A stretch of DNA of 64,000 nt from Polynucleobacter sp. HIN11 (GTDB lineage Bacteria > Pseudomonadota > Gammaproteobacteria > Burkholderiales > Burkholderiaceae), in assembly GCF_030297675.1 (NCBI RefSeq), contig NZ_AP028142.1:682001-746000 (forward strand). Direction: 5' to 3'. This document shows, piece by piece, positions 29,021 to 38,049 of the stretch (the stretch's first letter is position 1; every line of letters starts with the position of its first letter). Below the pieces are notes generated by a model. The model saw nothing but the letters and a program-made list of their open reading frames with translations, made no database searches and was not told the origin of the DNA. Made by a program: the position numbers and the translations under genes.

Positions 29021-29137
29021 CGATTCGTAGTAATAATGAATAATTAAAAAAGACTAATCAATAAATGATTTATTCCTTCTAAATTTTTTATTTATTACCC
29101 CTCACCATTATTTTAAAATTCAAGGGAATTATTTAAT

Positions 29138-29476
29138 ATGTCATCGTATAAAGAGTTACTTGCGCAGCGTGAGAAGTTGGACAGTCAGATCCAGAGCCTG
29201 ATGCAGCGTGAAAAGTCTGAAGGAATTGCAAAGGCCAAAAAGATCATTGATGAATTTGGCTTAACTGTGAGTGACTTATTTGGTCGCAAGGCTGCCGGTG
29301 CCGGCAAGCGTGGACGTCTAGCCAAAAAAGCAGCCGCTAAAAAGCGGGTAGGTAAAAAGCGCGGTAAGGTCGCCCCCAAGTATAAAAATCCAGCAACTGG
29401 AGAAACTTGGACCGGACGCGGTAAGGCCCCTAAATGGATCGCAGGGAAGGATCGCAGTAAATTTGCGATTAAGTAA
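29138..29476 (+). CDS. hns: H-NS family nucleoid-associated protein
   Basis: A 112-residue H-NS family protein. The N-terminal coiled coil (about 1-45, YKELLAQREKLDSQIQSLM) oligomerises; a long Lys/Ala/Gly-rich linker (about 50-80) follows; the C-terminal DNA-binding motif YKNPATGETWTGRGKAPKWI contains the TGRG-type AT-groove loop. The shortened N-terminus and basic linker are typical of the Burkholderiales H-NS type. It is monocistronic, behind an extremely AT-rich leader, and ends at a strong bidirectional terminator. Confidence 0.95.
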   Translation: MSSYKELLAQREKLDSQIQSLMQREKSEGIAKAKKIIDEFGLTVSDLFGRKAAGAGKRGRLAKKAAAKKRVGKKRGKVAPKYKNPATGETWTGRGKAPKWIAGKDRSKFAIK

Positions 29477-29493
29477 TCCTGATCATTTGCACT

Positions 29494-29522
29494 AAAAAGC
29501 CAGTTCATTGAACTGGCTTTTT
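29494..29522. terminator. bidirectional Rho-independent terminator between hns and the convergent regulator
   Basis: A perfect 13-bp stem (AAAAAGCCAGTTC with GAACTGGCTTTTT) around loop ATT, with T-runs on both strands. It lies 17 bases after the hns stop and 2 bases after the regulator stop, so it serves both. Confidence 0.92.
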
Positions 29523-29524
29523 CT

Positions 29525-30205
29525 TTACTCAAACACGGTATTGACTGCTTCGATAAATAATTTCTCTAATTCCTGATAGGGCTGTTTATCGCTACTCGCA
29601 CTATAGGTCATGACATTCGTCTTTTCAGGTAAGGCATTGAGTTCCTGGCTAAGTGCTTCCGTATCGCTCGTTTGCGGTTTTAAATGAACTCCATTCTCTT
29701 TGGCCATTTCTAATACGCCAGGATGAAGTTGTACAAAGGCTTCGTCCACCAATAGGGGAATGCGACGTGTCTGAATATTCTTACTCAGATAATGAATTAA
29801 ATGCAATTGTTCGACTGGCGGGATTAAAGAATCTAAATAAATTACATCGGGATAATGCGACACGGCCTGCATCAGGCCCTCAAGACTATCGAGGGAATGG
29901 ATTAATTGAAAGGGGATGCCCCACTTTTGAATCGCTTTTTGCATTTCATCAAGATTCTCTTGACGCTTAAAGACCCCCAGGGCGATATGTTGATGATGTT
30001 TAGCGCGCTGCTGCATTCCTACTTTTCGGCGGCGTAGCTGCTGATTGAGTGAGCTCGTGAGAATACGGCGGTGCCCACCCCGAGTTTTCCAGGCTGTTAA
30101 TTCACCAAGCTCCACCATTTTTTGAACGGTTCCTAACGAGACCTGTAGAACCTTGGCACTCTGTCGAGTGCTCAAGTAGGGCTGATTCAGATTAATGGGT
30201 TTCAT
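29525..30205 (-). CDS. excisionase-type HTH regulator with a receiver-like C-terminal domain
   Basis: A 226-residue protein. Residues about 9-50 form a MerR/excisionase helix-turn-helix (LSTRQSAKVLQVSLGTVQKMV, then the wing TRGGHRRI). Residues about 70-190 look like a CheY-type alpha/beta receiver with a hydrophobic strand ending YPDVIYLDS, but several acidic-pocket residues are unclear, so phosphorylation is uncertain. ATG 30205 is chosen because AGGAG lies just upstream; the frame extends 15 codons further without support. It is divergent from the sucA operon and a candidate regulator of it, though it could equally act elsewhere. Confidence 0.82.
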   Translation of the reverse strand: MKPINLNQPYLSTRQSAKVLQVSLGTVQKMVELGELTAWKTRGGHRRILTSSLNQQLRRRKVGMQQRAKHHQHIALGVFKRQENLDEMQKAIQKWGIPFQLIHSLDSLEGLMQAVSHYPDVIYLDSLIPPVEQLHLIHYLSKNIQTRRIPLLVDEAFVQLHPGVLEMAKENGVHLKPQTSDTEALSQELNALPEKTNVMTYSASSDKQPYQELEKLFIEAVNTVFE

Positions 30206-30315
30206 GCTTTCTCCTTTTGTAAATTGGGATAGAAAGAGCATAAAAATCAATTCGATAGAGATCTGTCAGGCAGGGATGAAATGTGGGTAGGAAATTTCCT
30301 ATAAAGGGGTAGGGA

Positions 30316-30330
30316 TAGGTAAGTTACCTA
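30316..30330. promoter_or_regulatory. perfect palindrome between the HTH regulator and sucA
   Basis: TAGGTAA-G-TTACCTA is a perfect 7+1+7 palindrome. It is flanked by AGGGG on the left (30305-30309) and CCCCT on the right (30340-30344), which extends the symmetry. It sits about 110 bases upstream of the divergent regulator start and 180 bases before sucA, where an operator for either promoter would be expected. Confidence 0.45.
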
Positions 30331-30438
30331 GTGAGTAATCCCCTAGGACTTTCACTAATTCATTGATCTTGGGGTGTTTTTTCCTCTAAGCCATGCTATC
30401 CTTACGAAACATAAGGCATTTGCTTTGCGTTCTGCTAA

Positions 30439-30505
30439 TCGGTCAAGCCGTGTCGCGGATGGTTAAAACCACAGTTTTTTTCGGGTTACCCGATGAAAGG
30501 TGAGC
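30439..30505 (+). promoter_or_regulatory. structured leader of sucA, candidate sucA RNA motif
   Basis: The bases before sucA can form small stems: CCG/CGG (30448-30450 with 30456-30458), GGTT/AACC (30461-30464 with 30467-30470) and TCGGG/CCCGA (30481-30485 with 30489-30493). The last hairpin ends three bases from the Shine-Dalgarno AAAGG (30496-30500). A conserved cis-regulatory RNA, the sucA motif, has been described in exactly this position in Burkholderiales, overlapping the sucA ribosome binding site. I match it by position and layout, not by alignment. The rest of the 300-base gap shows the palindrome at 30316 and no gene. Confidence 0.55.
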
Positions 30506-30508
30506 ATC

Positions 30509-33364
30509 ATGATGCAGTCCTATAGAGGTTCCTCATACCTCTTCGGGGGTAATGCCCCCTACGTAGAAGAACTCTACGAGTCATATTTATTAGATCCCAC
30601 ATCCGTAGCGCAGCATTGGCGCGATTACTTTGATAATGTCGTTCAAGTTCCAGCCGTTGATGGTTCCAATGGACGCGATATTGCGCACGCCCCAATCGTG
30701 GCGTCATTTGCCGAACGCGCTAAGCAGGGCCCCATCAAAACCATTCAGGATTCAGCCGATTCCGAGATGGGTCGTAAACGGGTGGCAGTTCAGCAGCTCA
30801 TTGCTGCTTATCGTAACGTCGGTAATCGCTGGGCAAATTTAGATCCCCTAAAGCGCACCGAGCGCCCCGATATTCCGGAACTCAATCCATCGTTTTATGG
30901 ATTTACCGATGGCGATATGGATATCGTCTTCAATACCAGCAATACCTTCTTTGGTAAAAACCAAATGACCTTGCGCGATTTGCTGCAAGCCTTGCGTGAG
31001 ACCTATTGCGGCACTTTGGGTGCTGAGTTTATGTACATCGCGGATCAAAAGATCAAAAAATGGTGGCAAGAGAAATTAGAGTCGATCCGCTCAACGCCAA
31101 AGTTCACCAATGAGCAACGTCGTCAGATCTTGGATCGCTTAACTGCTGCTGAGGGACTGGAGCGTTATCTACAAGCAAAGTATGTAGGTCAAAAGCGTTT
31201 CTCACTCGAGGGTGGTGACAGTTTTATTCCCTCCATGGATGAGTTGATTCAAGGGGCAGGTAAACGAGGTGTGCAAGAGATAGTGATCGGTATGGCCCAT
31301 CGTGGCCGCTTAAATGTGCTGGTCAACGTTCTAGGTAAATCTCCCAAAGATCTCTTCGCTGAATTCGATCACACGGCTCCGGAGGATTTGCCAGCAGGTG
31401 ATGTGAAGTATCACCAAGGATTCTCAAGCGATATCTCGACCCCTGGCGGTCCAGTGCATCTATCGCTCGCCTTTAATCCATCCCACTTAGAAATTGTGAA
31501 CCCTGTGGTAGAGGGTTCAGCCCGTGCACGAATGGAGCGCCGCAATGATCTCTCCGGCAGTCAAGTTTTGCCGGTCCTGGTTCATGGCGACGCTGCGATT
31601 GCAGGTCAGGGTGTGATGCAAGAGACTTTAGCCCTATCGGAAGTGCGCGGTTATTCCACGGGCGGCACGGTGCATATCGTGATTAATAACCAAATTGGTT
31701 TTACAACCTCCGACCCGCGTGATTTACGCTCGAGTCTGTATTGCACCGACATCATGAAAACAATTGACGCACCGGTGTTGCATGTCAATGGTGATGATCC
31801 GGAGGCGGTGGTATTGGCGACTCAACTTGCGCTTGAGTTCAGAACCCAGTTTAAGAAAGATGTTGCTGTCGACATTATTTGCTTCCGTAAATTAGGCCAC
31901 AATGAGCAAGATACGCCAGCGATGACCCAGCCCCTGATGTACAGCATTATTGCGAAGCATCCTGGAACGCGTAAGTTGTATGCAGACCGGCTTGAAGCGC
32001 AAGGTGTGATTGCTCCTGGAGCTGGTGACGAGATGGTGAAAGCCTATCGTGCCGCAATGGATGCGGGCAAGCAAACGCTTGATCCAGTATTGAGCAATTT
32101 CAAAGGAAAGTTTGCGGTTGATTGGTCGCCGTTCTTAAATAAGAAATGGACTGATCAAGCCGATACCGCTATTCCACTCACCGAGTGGAAGCGCTTAGCT
32201 GAAAAACTCTCCACCATTCCTGAAGACTTTAAGGCGCACCCCTTGGTTCAAAAGGTCTATGCAGACCGAGCTGCGATGGGTCGCGGTGAAATCAATGTGG
32301 ACTGGGGGATGGGCGAGGCGATGGCCTTTGCTTCTTTGCTTGCGAGTGGTTATCCAATTCGTTTATCGGGTGAAGACAGCGGTCGCGGTACCTTTAGCCA
32401 TCGTCATTCCGTATTGCATGATCAAAATCGCGAGAAGTGGGATACCGGCACGTATATCCCCTTGCAACATGTCAGTAAGGACCAGGCACCCTTTACAGTC
32501 ATTGATTCCATCCTCTCTGAAGAGGCGGTGTTAGGCTTTGAGTACGGTTATGCAGCAGCTGAGCCCAATACACTCACGATCTGGGAAGCCCAGTTCGGTG
32601 ACTTTGTGAATGGCGCCCAGGTGGTTATCGATCAGTTCATTGCTTCTGGTGAGGTGAAATGGGGTCGAGTGAACGGCTTGGTGATGATGTTGCCACATGG
32701 TTACGAAGGTCAGGGCCCAGAGCACTCCTCGGCGCGTCTGGAGCGCTTTATGCAGTTGTGCGCTGATACCAATATGCAAGTGGTTCAACCCACGACCGCA
32801 TCGCAAATCTTCCACCTCTTGCGTCGTCAGATGATTCGGCAATTTAGAAAGCCACTGATCATCATGACGCCTAAATCCTTACTGCGTCATAAAGATGCTG
32901 CCTCACCGCTCATTGAGTTCACCAAAGGTGAGTTTCAGACAGTGATTCCAGAGCAAGACGATTCGCTCGATCCCAAAAAGGTGGAGCGTTTGATCGTTTG
33001 TTCGGGTAAGGTTTATTACGACTTGGTCAAGCAGCGCACCGATAAGAAGATTGATAACGTGGCGATTGTTCGCATTGAGCAGCTGTATCCATTCCCCCAT
33101 AAGGCGGTTGCAAATATCATCAAGTCTTACCCCAATCTTACTGAGCTGGTGTGGTGTCAAGACGAGCCACAAAATCAGGGAGCCTGGTTCTTTGTGCAAC
33201 ACAACTTGCTCGAGAACATGGGTGAGGGTATGCGCCTTGGTTACGCCGGTCGACCCGCATCGGCCTCTCCAGCGGTTGGTTATGCCCATTTACACCAGAG
33301 TCAGCAAAAGGCATTACTCACTGCAGCGTTTGCCAAGCTCAAAGGGTTTGTGGCCACCAAATAG
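30509..33364 (+). CDS. sucA: 2-oxoglutarate dehydrogenase E1 component
   Basis: A 951-residue thiamine diphosphate-dependent E1o of the 2-oxoglutarate dehydrogenase complex, which decarboxylates 2-oxoglutarate in the TCA cycle. The N-terminal E1o tail (SSYLFGGNAPYVEELYESYL), the GMAHRGRLNVLVN motif, the ThDP-binding HGDAAIAGQG and the NNQIGFTT segments, and the transketolase-like C-terminal half with SGEDSGRGTFSHRH are all present. ATG 30509 sits eight bases after AAAGG; GTG 30500 overlaps the ribosome binding site and is less likely. It heads the sucA-sucB-lpdA operon. Confidence 0.97.
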   Translation: MMQSYRGSSYLFGGNAPYVEELYESYLLDPTSVAQHWRDYFDNVVQVPAVDGSNGRDIAHAPIVASFAERAKQGPIKTIQDSADSEMGRKRVAVQQLIAAYRNVGNRWANLDPLKRTERPDIPELNPSFYGFTDGDMDIVFNTSNTFFGKNQMTLRDLLQALRETYCGTLGAEFMYIADQKIKKWWQEKLESIRSTPKFTNEQRRQILDRLTAAEGLERYLQAKYVGQKRFSLEGGDSFIPSMDELIQGAGKRGVQEIVIGMAHRGRLNVLVNVLGKSPKDLFAEFDHTAPEDLPAGDVKYHQGFSSDISTPGGPVHLSLAFNPSHLEIVNPVVEGSARARMERRNDLSGSQVLPVLVHGDAAIAGQGVMQETLALSEVRGYSTGGTVHIVINNQIGFTTSDPRDLRSSLYCTDIMKTIDAPVLHVNGDDPEAVVLATQLALEFRTQFKKDVAVDIICFRKLGHNEQDTPAMTQPLMYSIIAKHPGTRKLYADRLEAQGVIAPGAGDEMVKAYRAAMDAGKQTLDPVLSNFKGKFAVDWSPFLNKKWTDQADTAIPLTEWKRLAEKLSTIPEDFKAHPLVQKVYADRAAMGRGEINVDWGMGEAMAFASLLASGYPIRLSGEDSGRGTFSHRHSVLHDQNREKWDTGTYIPLQHVSKDQAPFTVIDSILSEEAVLGFEYGYAAAEPNTLTIWEAQFGDFVNGAQVVIDQFIASGEVKWGRVNGLVMMLPHGYEGQGPEHSSARLERFMQLCADTNMQVVQPTTASQIFHLLRRQMIRQFRKPLIIMTPKSLLRHKDAASPLIEFTKGEFQTVIPEQDDSLDPKKVERLIVCSGKVYYDLVKQRTDKKIDNVAIVRIEQLYPFPHKAVANIIKSYPNLTELVWCQDEPQNQGAWFFVQHNLLENMGEGMRLGYAGRPASASPAVGYAHLHQSQQKALLTAAFAKLKGFVATK

Positions 33365-33414
33365 GTGGTACGTACAGAACAGCGATTTAATCTAACTTAT
33401 TCATAGGACATATC

Positions 33415-34620
33415 ATGGCTTTATTTGACGTAAAGGTTCCACAACTCTCTGAATCTGTTGCTGAAGCAACTCTCTTGCAGTGGAAGAAAAAACCGGGCGA
33501 TGCCGTAGCCCAAGACGAGATCTTGATTGAGATCGAAACTGACAAGGTGGTGCTCGAAGTCCCTGCCCCATCCGCAGGCGTGATGGCTGAGATTTTGGTT
33601 GCCGATGGTGGAACCGTGGTGGCAGATCAGGTGATCGCCAAGATTGATAGCGAAGGCAGGGCGACTGCAGCACCCGCACCAGCCACAGCAGCAGCTCCCG
33701 CTAAAGCCCCAGCCGCTGCAGCTTCTGCAGACAAGGGCTCAATCGCGGCACCCTCTGCAGCCAAACTCATGGCTGAAAATAATCTAACGGCCAATCAAGT
33801 TGCTGGTACCGGTCGTGATGGTCGTGTAACGAAGGGTGATGTACAACATGTGATCGCAGGCGGTGCTAAGCCCGCAACGAGTGCTGCACCATTGCCGATG
33901 TCGAGTGTCTCATTAGGCGAGCGGACTGAAGAGCGAGTGCCGATGACTCGTCTGCGTGCGCGCATTGCCGAGCGCCTCCTCGAATCGCAAGCCAATAATG
34001 CGATCTTGACCACCTTCAATGAGGTCAATATGGCTCCTGTGATTGCCATGCGCTCCCGCTACAAAGACGTCTTTGAAAAAACTCATGGTGTGAAGTTAGG
34101 GTTTATGTCTTTCTTTGTGAAAGCTGCTACCTATGCGTTGAAGAAGTATCCCATTCTGAACGCATCAGTTGATGGTAACGACATCGTCTACCACGGTTAC
34201 TTTGATATTGGGATTGCGGTAAGCTCGCCACGAGGTCTCGTGGTGCCCATCTTGCGTAACGTCGATCAAATGACCTTAGCTGAGATTGAAAAGCAAATTG
34301 CGGAGTATGGCAATAAAGCGCGCGAGGGTAAGTTAAGCATTGAAGAGCTTACCGGTGGAACTTTCTCCATCTCCAATGGCGGCGTATTTGGTTCGATGCT
34401 CTCAACCCCCATTATTAATCCACCACAATCGGCTATTCTCGGAATCCACGCTACCAAGGAGCGCGCTGTCGTGGAGGACGGACAAATCGTGATTCGTCCG
34501 ATTAACTATCTGGCCCTCTCGTATGACCATCGGATTATTGATGGTCGCGAGGCAGTACTCGGTCTAGTGGCAATGAAGGAGCTATTAGAAGATCCAGCTC
34601 GTTTACTACTTGATCTGTAA
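33415..34620 (+). CDS. sucB: dihydrolipoamide succinyltransferase (E2 of 2-oxoglutarate dehydrogenase)
   Basis: A 401-residue E2o. One lipoyl domain (about 1-77) with the lipoylated Lys44 in [10 protein letters not shown], an Ala/Pro-rich linker, a peripheral subunit-binding domain (about 110-150, [29 protein letters not shown]), a second linker and the acyltransferase domain with catalytic His372 and Asp376 in SYDHRIIDG. It forms the 24-mer core and moves the succinyl group to CoA. The 50-base gap after sucA has no terminator. Confidence 0.97.
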   Translation: MALFDVKVPQLSESVAEATLLQWKKKPGDAVAQDEILIEIETDKVVLEVPAPSAGVMAEILVADGGTVVADQVIAKIDSEGRATAAPAPATAAAPAKAPAAAASADKGSIAAPSAAKLMAENNLTANQVAGTGRDGRVTKGDVQHVIAGGAKPATSAAPLPMSSVSLGERTEERVPMTRLRARIAERLLESQANNAILTTFNEVNMAPVIAMRSRYKDVFEKTHGVKLGFMSFFVKAATYALKKYPILNASVDGNDIVYHGYFDIGIAVSSPRGLVVPILRNVDQMTLAEIEKQIAEYGNKAREGKLSIEELTGGTFSISNGGVFGSMLSTPIINPPQSAILGIHATKERAVVEDGQIVIRPINYLALSYDHRIIDGREAVLGLVAMKELLEDPARLLLDL

Positions 34621-34630
34621 GGAGTAAACC

Positions 34631-36067
34631 ATGAGCCAAGTATTTGATGTGCTAGTAATTGGAGCTGGCCCCGGTGGTTACATCGCGGCGATTCGGGCTG
34701 CGCAGTTGGGATTTAAGGTGGCGTGTGCAGAGTCGAATCCATACGCAGATCCCAAAGGGGAGCCTCGACTGGGCGGCACTTGTTTGAACGTAGGCTGTAT
34801 TCCTTCGAAAGCCTTGTTAGCATCCTCTGAAGAGTTTGAGAAGATTGGCCATCATGTGGCTAATCACGGTATCCAAGTGGGTAGCGTGAGCATTGATATC
34901 AAAAAAATGCTGGCCCGCAAGGATGAGATCGTCAACAAAATGACCGGCGGCATTAGTTTTCTGTTTCGCAAAAATAAAGTCACCAGTATCAAAGGGCACG
35001 CTTCCTTTGTTGGTAAAACCGCAGATGGTTATCAAATCAAGATTACCGGTAAAGACGCCGGAACCATTAGCGCTAAGAATGTCATTATTGCGACGGGCTC
35101 AAAGGCCAGACATCTTCCCAACATCCCAGTGGATAACGTACTGGTTTGCGATAACGAGGGTGCGCTTAAATTTGACTCTCTACCCAAACGCTTGGGCGTG
35201 ATTGGCGCTGGTGTGATTGGTCTTGAGCTTGGTTCAGTGTGGCGCCGCGTTGGCTCCCAGGTCACGGTCCTCGAAGCCTTGCCAAGCTTCTTGGGCGCTT
35301 GTGATGACGGAATTGCAAAAGAAGCTAAAAAGATTTTCACTAAGCAAGGTCTTGATATTCATATGGGCGTCAAGATTGATGGTGTGAAGGCCGACAAGAA
35401 GGGCGTGGTGGTTTCCTATCAGGACAGCACAGGTAAACCCCAAAAGCTGGAATGCGATCGCTTGATTGTTTCAGTCGGCCGTGTGCCCAATACTGAAGGA
35501 CTCAATCTAGAGGCCATCCAGGTCAAAACTGATGAGCGGGGATTTATCCCCATCAATGACCATACCTGTGCTACTACAGCACCTGGGGTCTATGCGATTG
35601 GTGACGTGGTCCGTGGACCAATGCTTGCTCATAAGGCCGAGGATGAAGGGGTGCTTGTGGCCGAGTTACTGGCTGGTCAAAAACCACATATTGATTACAA
35701 CTGTATTCCATGGGTGATTTACACCGACCCAGAGATTGCATGGGTTGGTAAAACTGAGCAACAACTCAAAGCCGAAGGACGTGCCTATAAGGCGGGCCAG
35801 TTCCCGTTCATGGCTAATGGCCGTGCACTTGGGATGGATCGTGCTGATGGCTTCGTCAAAATCCTAGCGGATGCCAAAACGGATGAGGTTCTGGGGGTAC
35901 ATATTATTGGCCCCAATGCTTCGGATCTAATTGCGGAAGCCGCGCTCGCGATGGAGTTCAAAGCAGCTGCTGAAGACATTGCTCGTGTTTGCCATCCACA
36001 TCCTAGCTTATCGGAGGTTATGCGCGAAGCAGCTTTAGCAACGGATCAACGCGCACTCAATATGTAA
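34631..36067 (+). CDS. lpdA: dihydrolipoyl dehydrogenase (E3)
   Basis: A 478-residue FAD disulfide oxidoreductase that re-oxidises the E2 dihydrolipoamide with NAD+. FAD-binding GAGPGG (11-16), redox-active pair Cys51/Cys56 in [16 protein letters not shown]-binding [13 protein letters not shown] and the C-terminal HPHPSLSE with the catalytic His-Glu pair are all in place. A GGAG ribosome binding site precedes ATG 34631 by six bases. It is the third gene of the ODH operon. Confidence 0.97.
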   Translation: MSQVFDVLVIGAGPGGYIAAIRAAQLGFKVACAESNPYADPKGEPRLGGTCLNVGCIPSKALLASSEEFEKIGHHVANHGIQVGSVSIDIKKMLARKDEIVNKMTGGISFLFRKNKVTSIKGHASFVGKTADGYQIKITGKDAGTISAKNVIIATGSKARHLPNIPVDNVLVCDNEGALKFDSLPKRLGVIGAGVIGLELGSVWRRVGSQVTVLEALPSFLGACDDGIAKEAKKIFTKQGLDIHMGVKIDGVKADKKGVVVSYQDSTGKPQKLECDRLIVSVGRVPNTEGLNLEAIQVKTDERGFIPINDHTCATTAPGVYAIGDVVRGPMLAHKAEDEGVLVAELLAGQKPHIDYNCIPWVIYTDPEIAWVGKTEQQLKAEGRAYKAGQFPFMANGRALGMDRADGFVKILADAKTDEVLGVHIIGPNASDLIAEAALAMEFKAAAEDIARVCHPHPSLSEVMREAALATDQRALNM

Positions 36068-36068
36068 G

Positions 36069-37172
36069 TTGAAAGTCGCTGACTTTTACTACCAAGAGTG
36101 TAAAGCGCGCGGTTATCAGCCAGATCCTGCGCAGGAGCGAGCCATTGCTCGGTTGCAGCAATGCGAAGATCAGTGGGTCGCTTATAAAGAGATTCGGAGT
36201 AACGCGCTCACCAAAAAACTCTTTCACCCCGAGTTACCTCGTGGGGTTTACTTATGGGGCGGGGTGGGCCGCGGTAAATCCTTTTTGATGGATTGTTTCT
36301 ACGAGGCATCTCCCGTTCAAAAGAAAATCCGGATTCATTTTCATGAGTTCATGCGCGAAGTGCACCGTGAACTTCATGAGCTTTCAGGATTAGCCGATCC
36401 TCTCGATGAGTTAGCCAAACGCATCTCCGATCGATATCGCTTAATTTGCTTTGATGAGTTTCATATTAACGATATTGCCGATGCCATGATCATGTATCGC
36501 CTCTTAAAGGCTTTATTCATTGATCGAGTGCAGTTCATCATGACCTCCAACTATCGACCGGATCAGCTCTATCCCAATGGTCTGCACCGTGATCGACTAT
36601 TACCCGCCATTAAGCTTTTGGAGGAAAAACTGGATATCTTGAATGTCGATGCAGGCAGTGATTACCGACAAATTCAGATGACGCGGATTCAGGCTTACTT
36701 AACCCCTTTAAATGAAACAACCCATCGGCAGATGGAAGATTATTTTCATGAGCTAATCGGCAAACAAATCGAGGCCACGAACCGCACCCTCAAAATTGAG
36801 TCCCGCGAGATCCGAGCTTTGCATTTGGCTGAAGGCGTCGTTTGGTTTGACTTCCAAACCCTCTGCGTGGGCCCGCGGTCTCAAAATGATTATCTGGAGA
36901 TTGCCAATACGTTTCACACGGTGATGGTCTCTGAGGTGCCGTACATGCCCCCGCGTTTAACCAATGAGGCCAGACGCTTTATTTGGCTGATTGATGTTCT
37001 GTATGACCATCGGGTGAAATTAATTATGTCTGCTGAGGTGCCCCCCGATCAGCTCTACACCGAGGGGCAGGTTGCCAGTGAATTTGCTCGAACCGTATCG
37101 CGTTTAATGGAGATGCAGTCTCGGGAATACATTGAGGCACCGCGTCGGCTGATTAATGCTCAACTGACCTAA
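36069..37172 (+). CDS. zapE: ZapE/AFG1-like ATPase
   Basis: A 367-residue AFG1-family P-loop ATPase. Walker A is GGVGRGKS (64-71), Walker B is LICFDEFH with the family-specific DEFHINDIADAMI, and the Arg-finger region follows in TSNYRPDQLYPNGLHRDRLLP. In E. coli ZapE acts at the Z-ring during late division and under low oxygen; the mitochondrial homologue degrades respiratory subunits. The start is TTG 36069, one base after the lpdA stop, so it is probably expressed with the ODH operon. Confidence 0.9.
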   Translation: MKVADFYYQECKARGYQPDPAQERAIARLQQCEDQWVAYKEIRSNALTKKLFHPELPRGVYLWGGVGRGKSFLMDCFYEASPVQKKIRIHFHEFMREVHRELHELSGLADPLDELAKRISDRYRLICFDEFHINDIADAMIMYRLLKALFIDRVQFIMTSNYRPDQLYPNGLHRDRLLPAIKLLEEKLDILNVDAGSDYRQIQMTRIQAYLTPLNETTHRQMEDYFHELIGKQIEATNRTLKIESREIRALHLAEGVVWFDFQTLCVGPRSQNDYLEIANTFHTVMVSEVPYMPPRLTNEARRFIWLIDVLYDHRVKLIMSAEVPPDQLYTEGQVASEFARTVSRLMEMQSREYIEAPRRLINAQLT

Positions 37173-37175
37173 AAT
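37170..37175 (+). promoter_or_regulatory. candidate -10 element six bases before the PHP phosphatase start
   Basis: TAAAAT overlaps the zapE stop codon and ends exactly six bases before ATG 37182, as in other genes of this window that lack a normal leader. No convincing -35 is present. Confidence 0.3.
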
Positions 37176-37181
37176 AGGGTC

Positions 37182-38030
37182 ATGAGTATGCCAATTCCTA
37201 TTAATGCCGATTTGCATTGCCACTCGGTGGTCTCCGATGGCACCTTAACGCCAGAGGAATTGGCCTTGCGTGCCCATCAAAATGGGGTTCACCTTTGGTC
37301 ATTGACCGATCATGATGTCCTGGGTGGTCAGGAGCGTGCGCGTCAATCCGCTCTTAATTTGGGCATGGACTATTTATCGGGAGTCGAGATCTCCATTAGT
37401 TGGATGGGGCAAACCGTCCATATTGTTGGTTTGGGATTTGATGCCAGTAATTCAATCTTGCAGGAGGGCTTGCGTGCTACGCGCGATGGTCGAGAAGAGC
37501 GAGCTCGTCAAATGGCAGCCCAACTTGCGCAAATTGGGATTGAAAATAGCTATGAGGGCGCCCTCAAGTTTGCAGGCAACCCAGAGCTTATTGCCCGCAC
37601 CCACTTTGCACGCTTTTTGGTGGAGCAAAATGTCTGTCGTGATATGGATGAGGTATTCAGAAAATACCTAGTCGCCGGTAAACCCGGTTATGTCTCGCAT
37701 CGTTGGGCAAGCTTGGATCAGGCGGTCGAGTGGATTAGGGGTGCTGGTGGCGAAGCGGTTATTGCACACCCCGGTCGCTATCGCCTAAATGCGATGCAAA
37801 TGGATGAGCTCTATGCCCGCTTTAAGGATCTTGGGGGCGCTGGTATTGAAGTGGTGACCGGTAGCCATAGCCCCAATCAATACCAAACCTATGCGAAGGT
37901 TGCCGAGCGCTATGGCTTTATGGCCTCACGTGGCTCTGATTTTCATGATCCGCAGGAGAGCGATATTGATTTGGGGAATCTTCCTCATCTTCCTGAGCAC
38001 CTCAAGCCCATTTGGTCGGCCTTTCATTAA
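37182..38030 (+). CDS. PHP-domain phosphoesterase (RNase AM/YciV-type)
   Basis: A 282-residue PHP-fold enzyme. Metal ligands are visible in order: DLHCHSVVSDG, LTDHDVLGG, GVEIS, a central HFARFL, VIAHPGRY and RGSDFHDP. The length and the ligand set match the 3',5'-nucleoside-bisphosphate phosphatase / 5'-3' exonuclease RNase AM (YciV) that trims 5' ends of structured RNAs. It precedes trpS, as in many betaproteobacteria. Confidence 0.87.
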   Translation: MSMPIPINADLHCHSVVSDGTLTPEELALRAHQNGVHLWSLTDHDVLGGQERARQSALNLGMDYLSGVEISISWMGQTVHIVGLGFDASNSILQEGLRATRDGREERARQMAAQLAQIGIENSYEGALKFAGNPELIARTHFARFLVEQNVCRDMDEVFRKYLVAGKPGYVSHRWASLDQAVEWIRGAGGEAVIAHPGRYRLNAMQMDELYARFKDLGGAGIEVVTGSHSPNQYQTYAKVAERYGFMASRGSDFHDPQESDIDLGNLPHLPEHLKPIWSAFH

Positions 38031-38049
38031 ATAAGCGACAATCCACTTT

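Larger units (their letters stand above)
28857..29137. promoter_or_regulatory. very AT-rich regulatory region upstream of hns
   Basis: Counting bases from 28861 to 29137 gives 49 G or C in 277, about 18%, far below the surrounding genes. It holds no ORF. Near its left end AATTAATT repeats at 28870-28877 and 28882-28889 with a following T-run (about 28895-28901) that could end the thioesterase transcript. Such DNA is what H-NS proteins bind, so autorepression of the following hns gene is likely (inference). Confidence 0.7.

Noticed and set aside
30393..30503. 36-codon upstream ORF ending five bases before sucA
   Set aside because: No ribosome binding site, open by chance at this length, and the sequence is better explained by the structured RNA leader.
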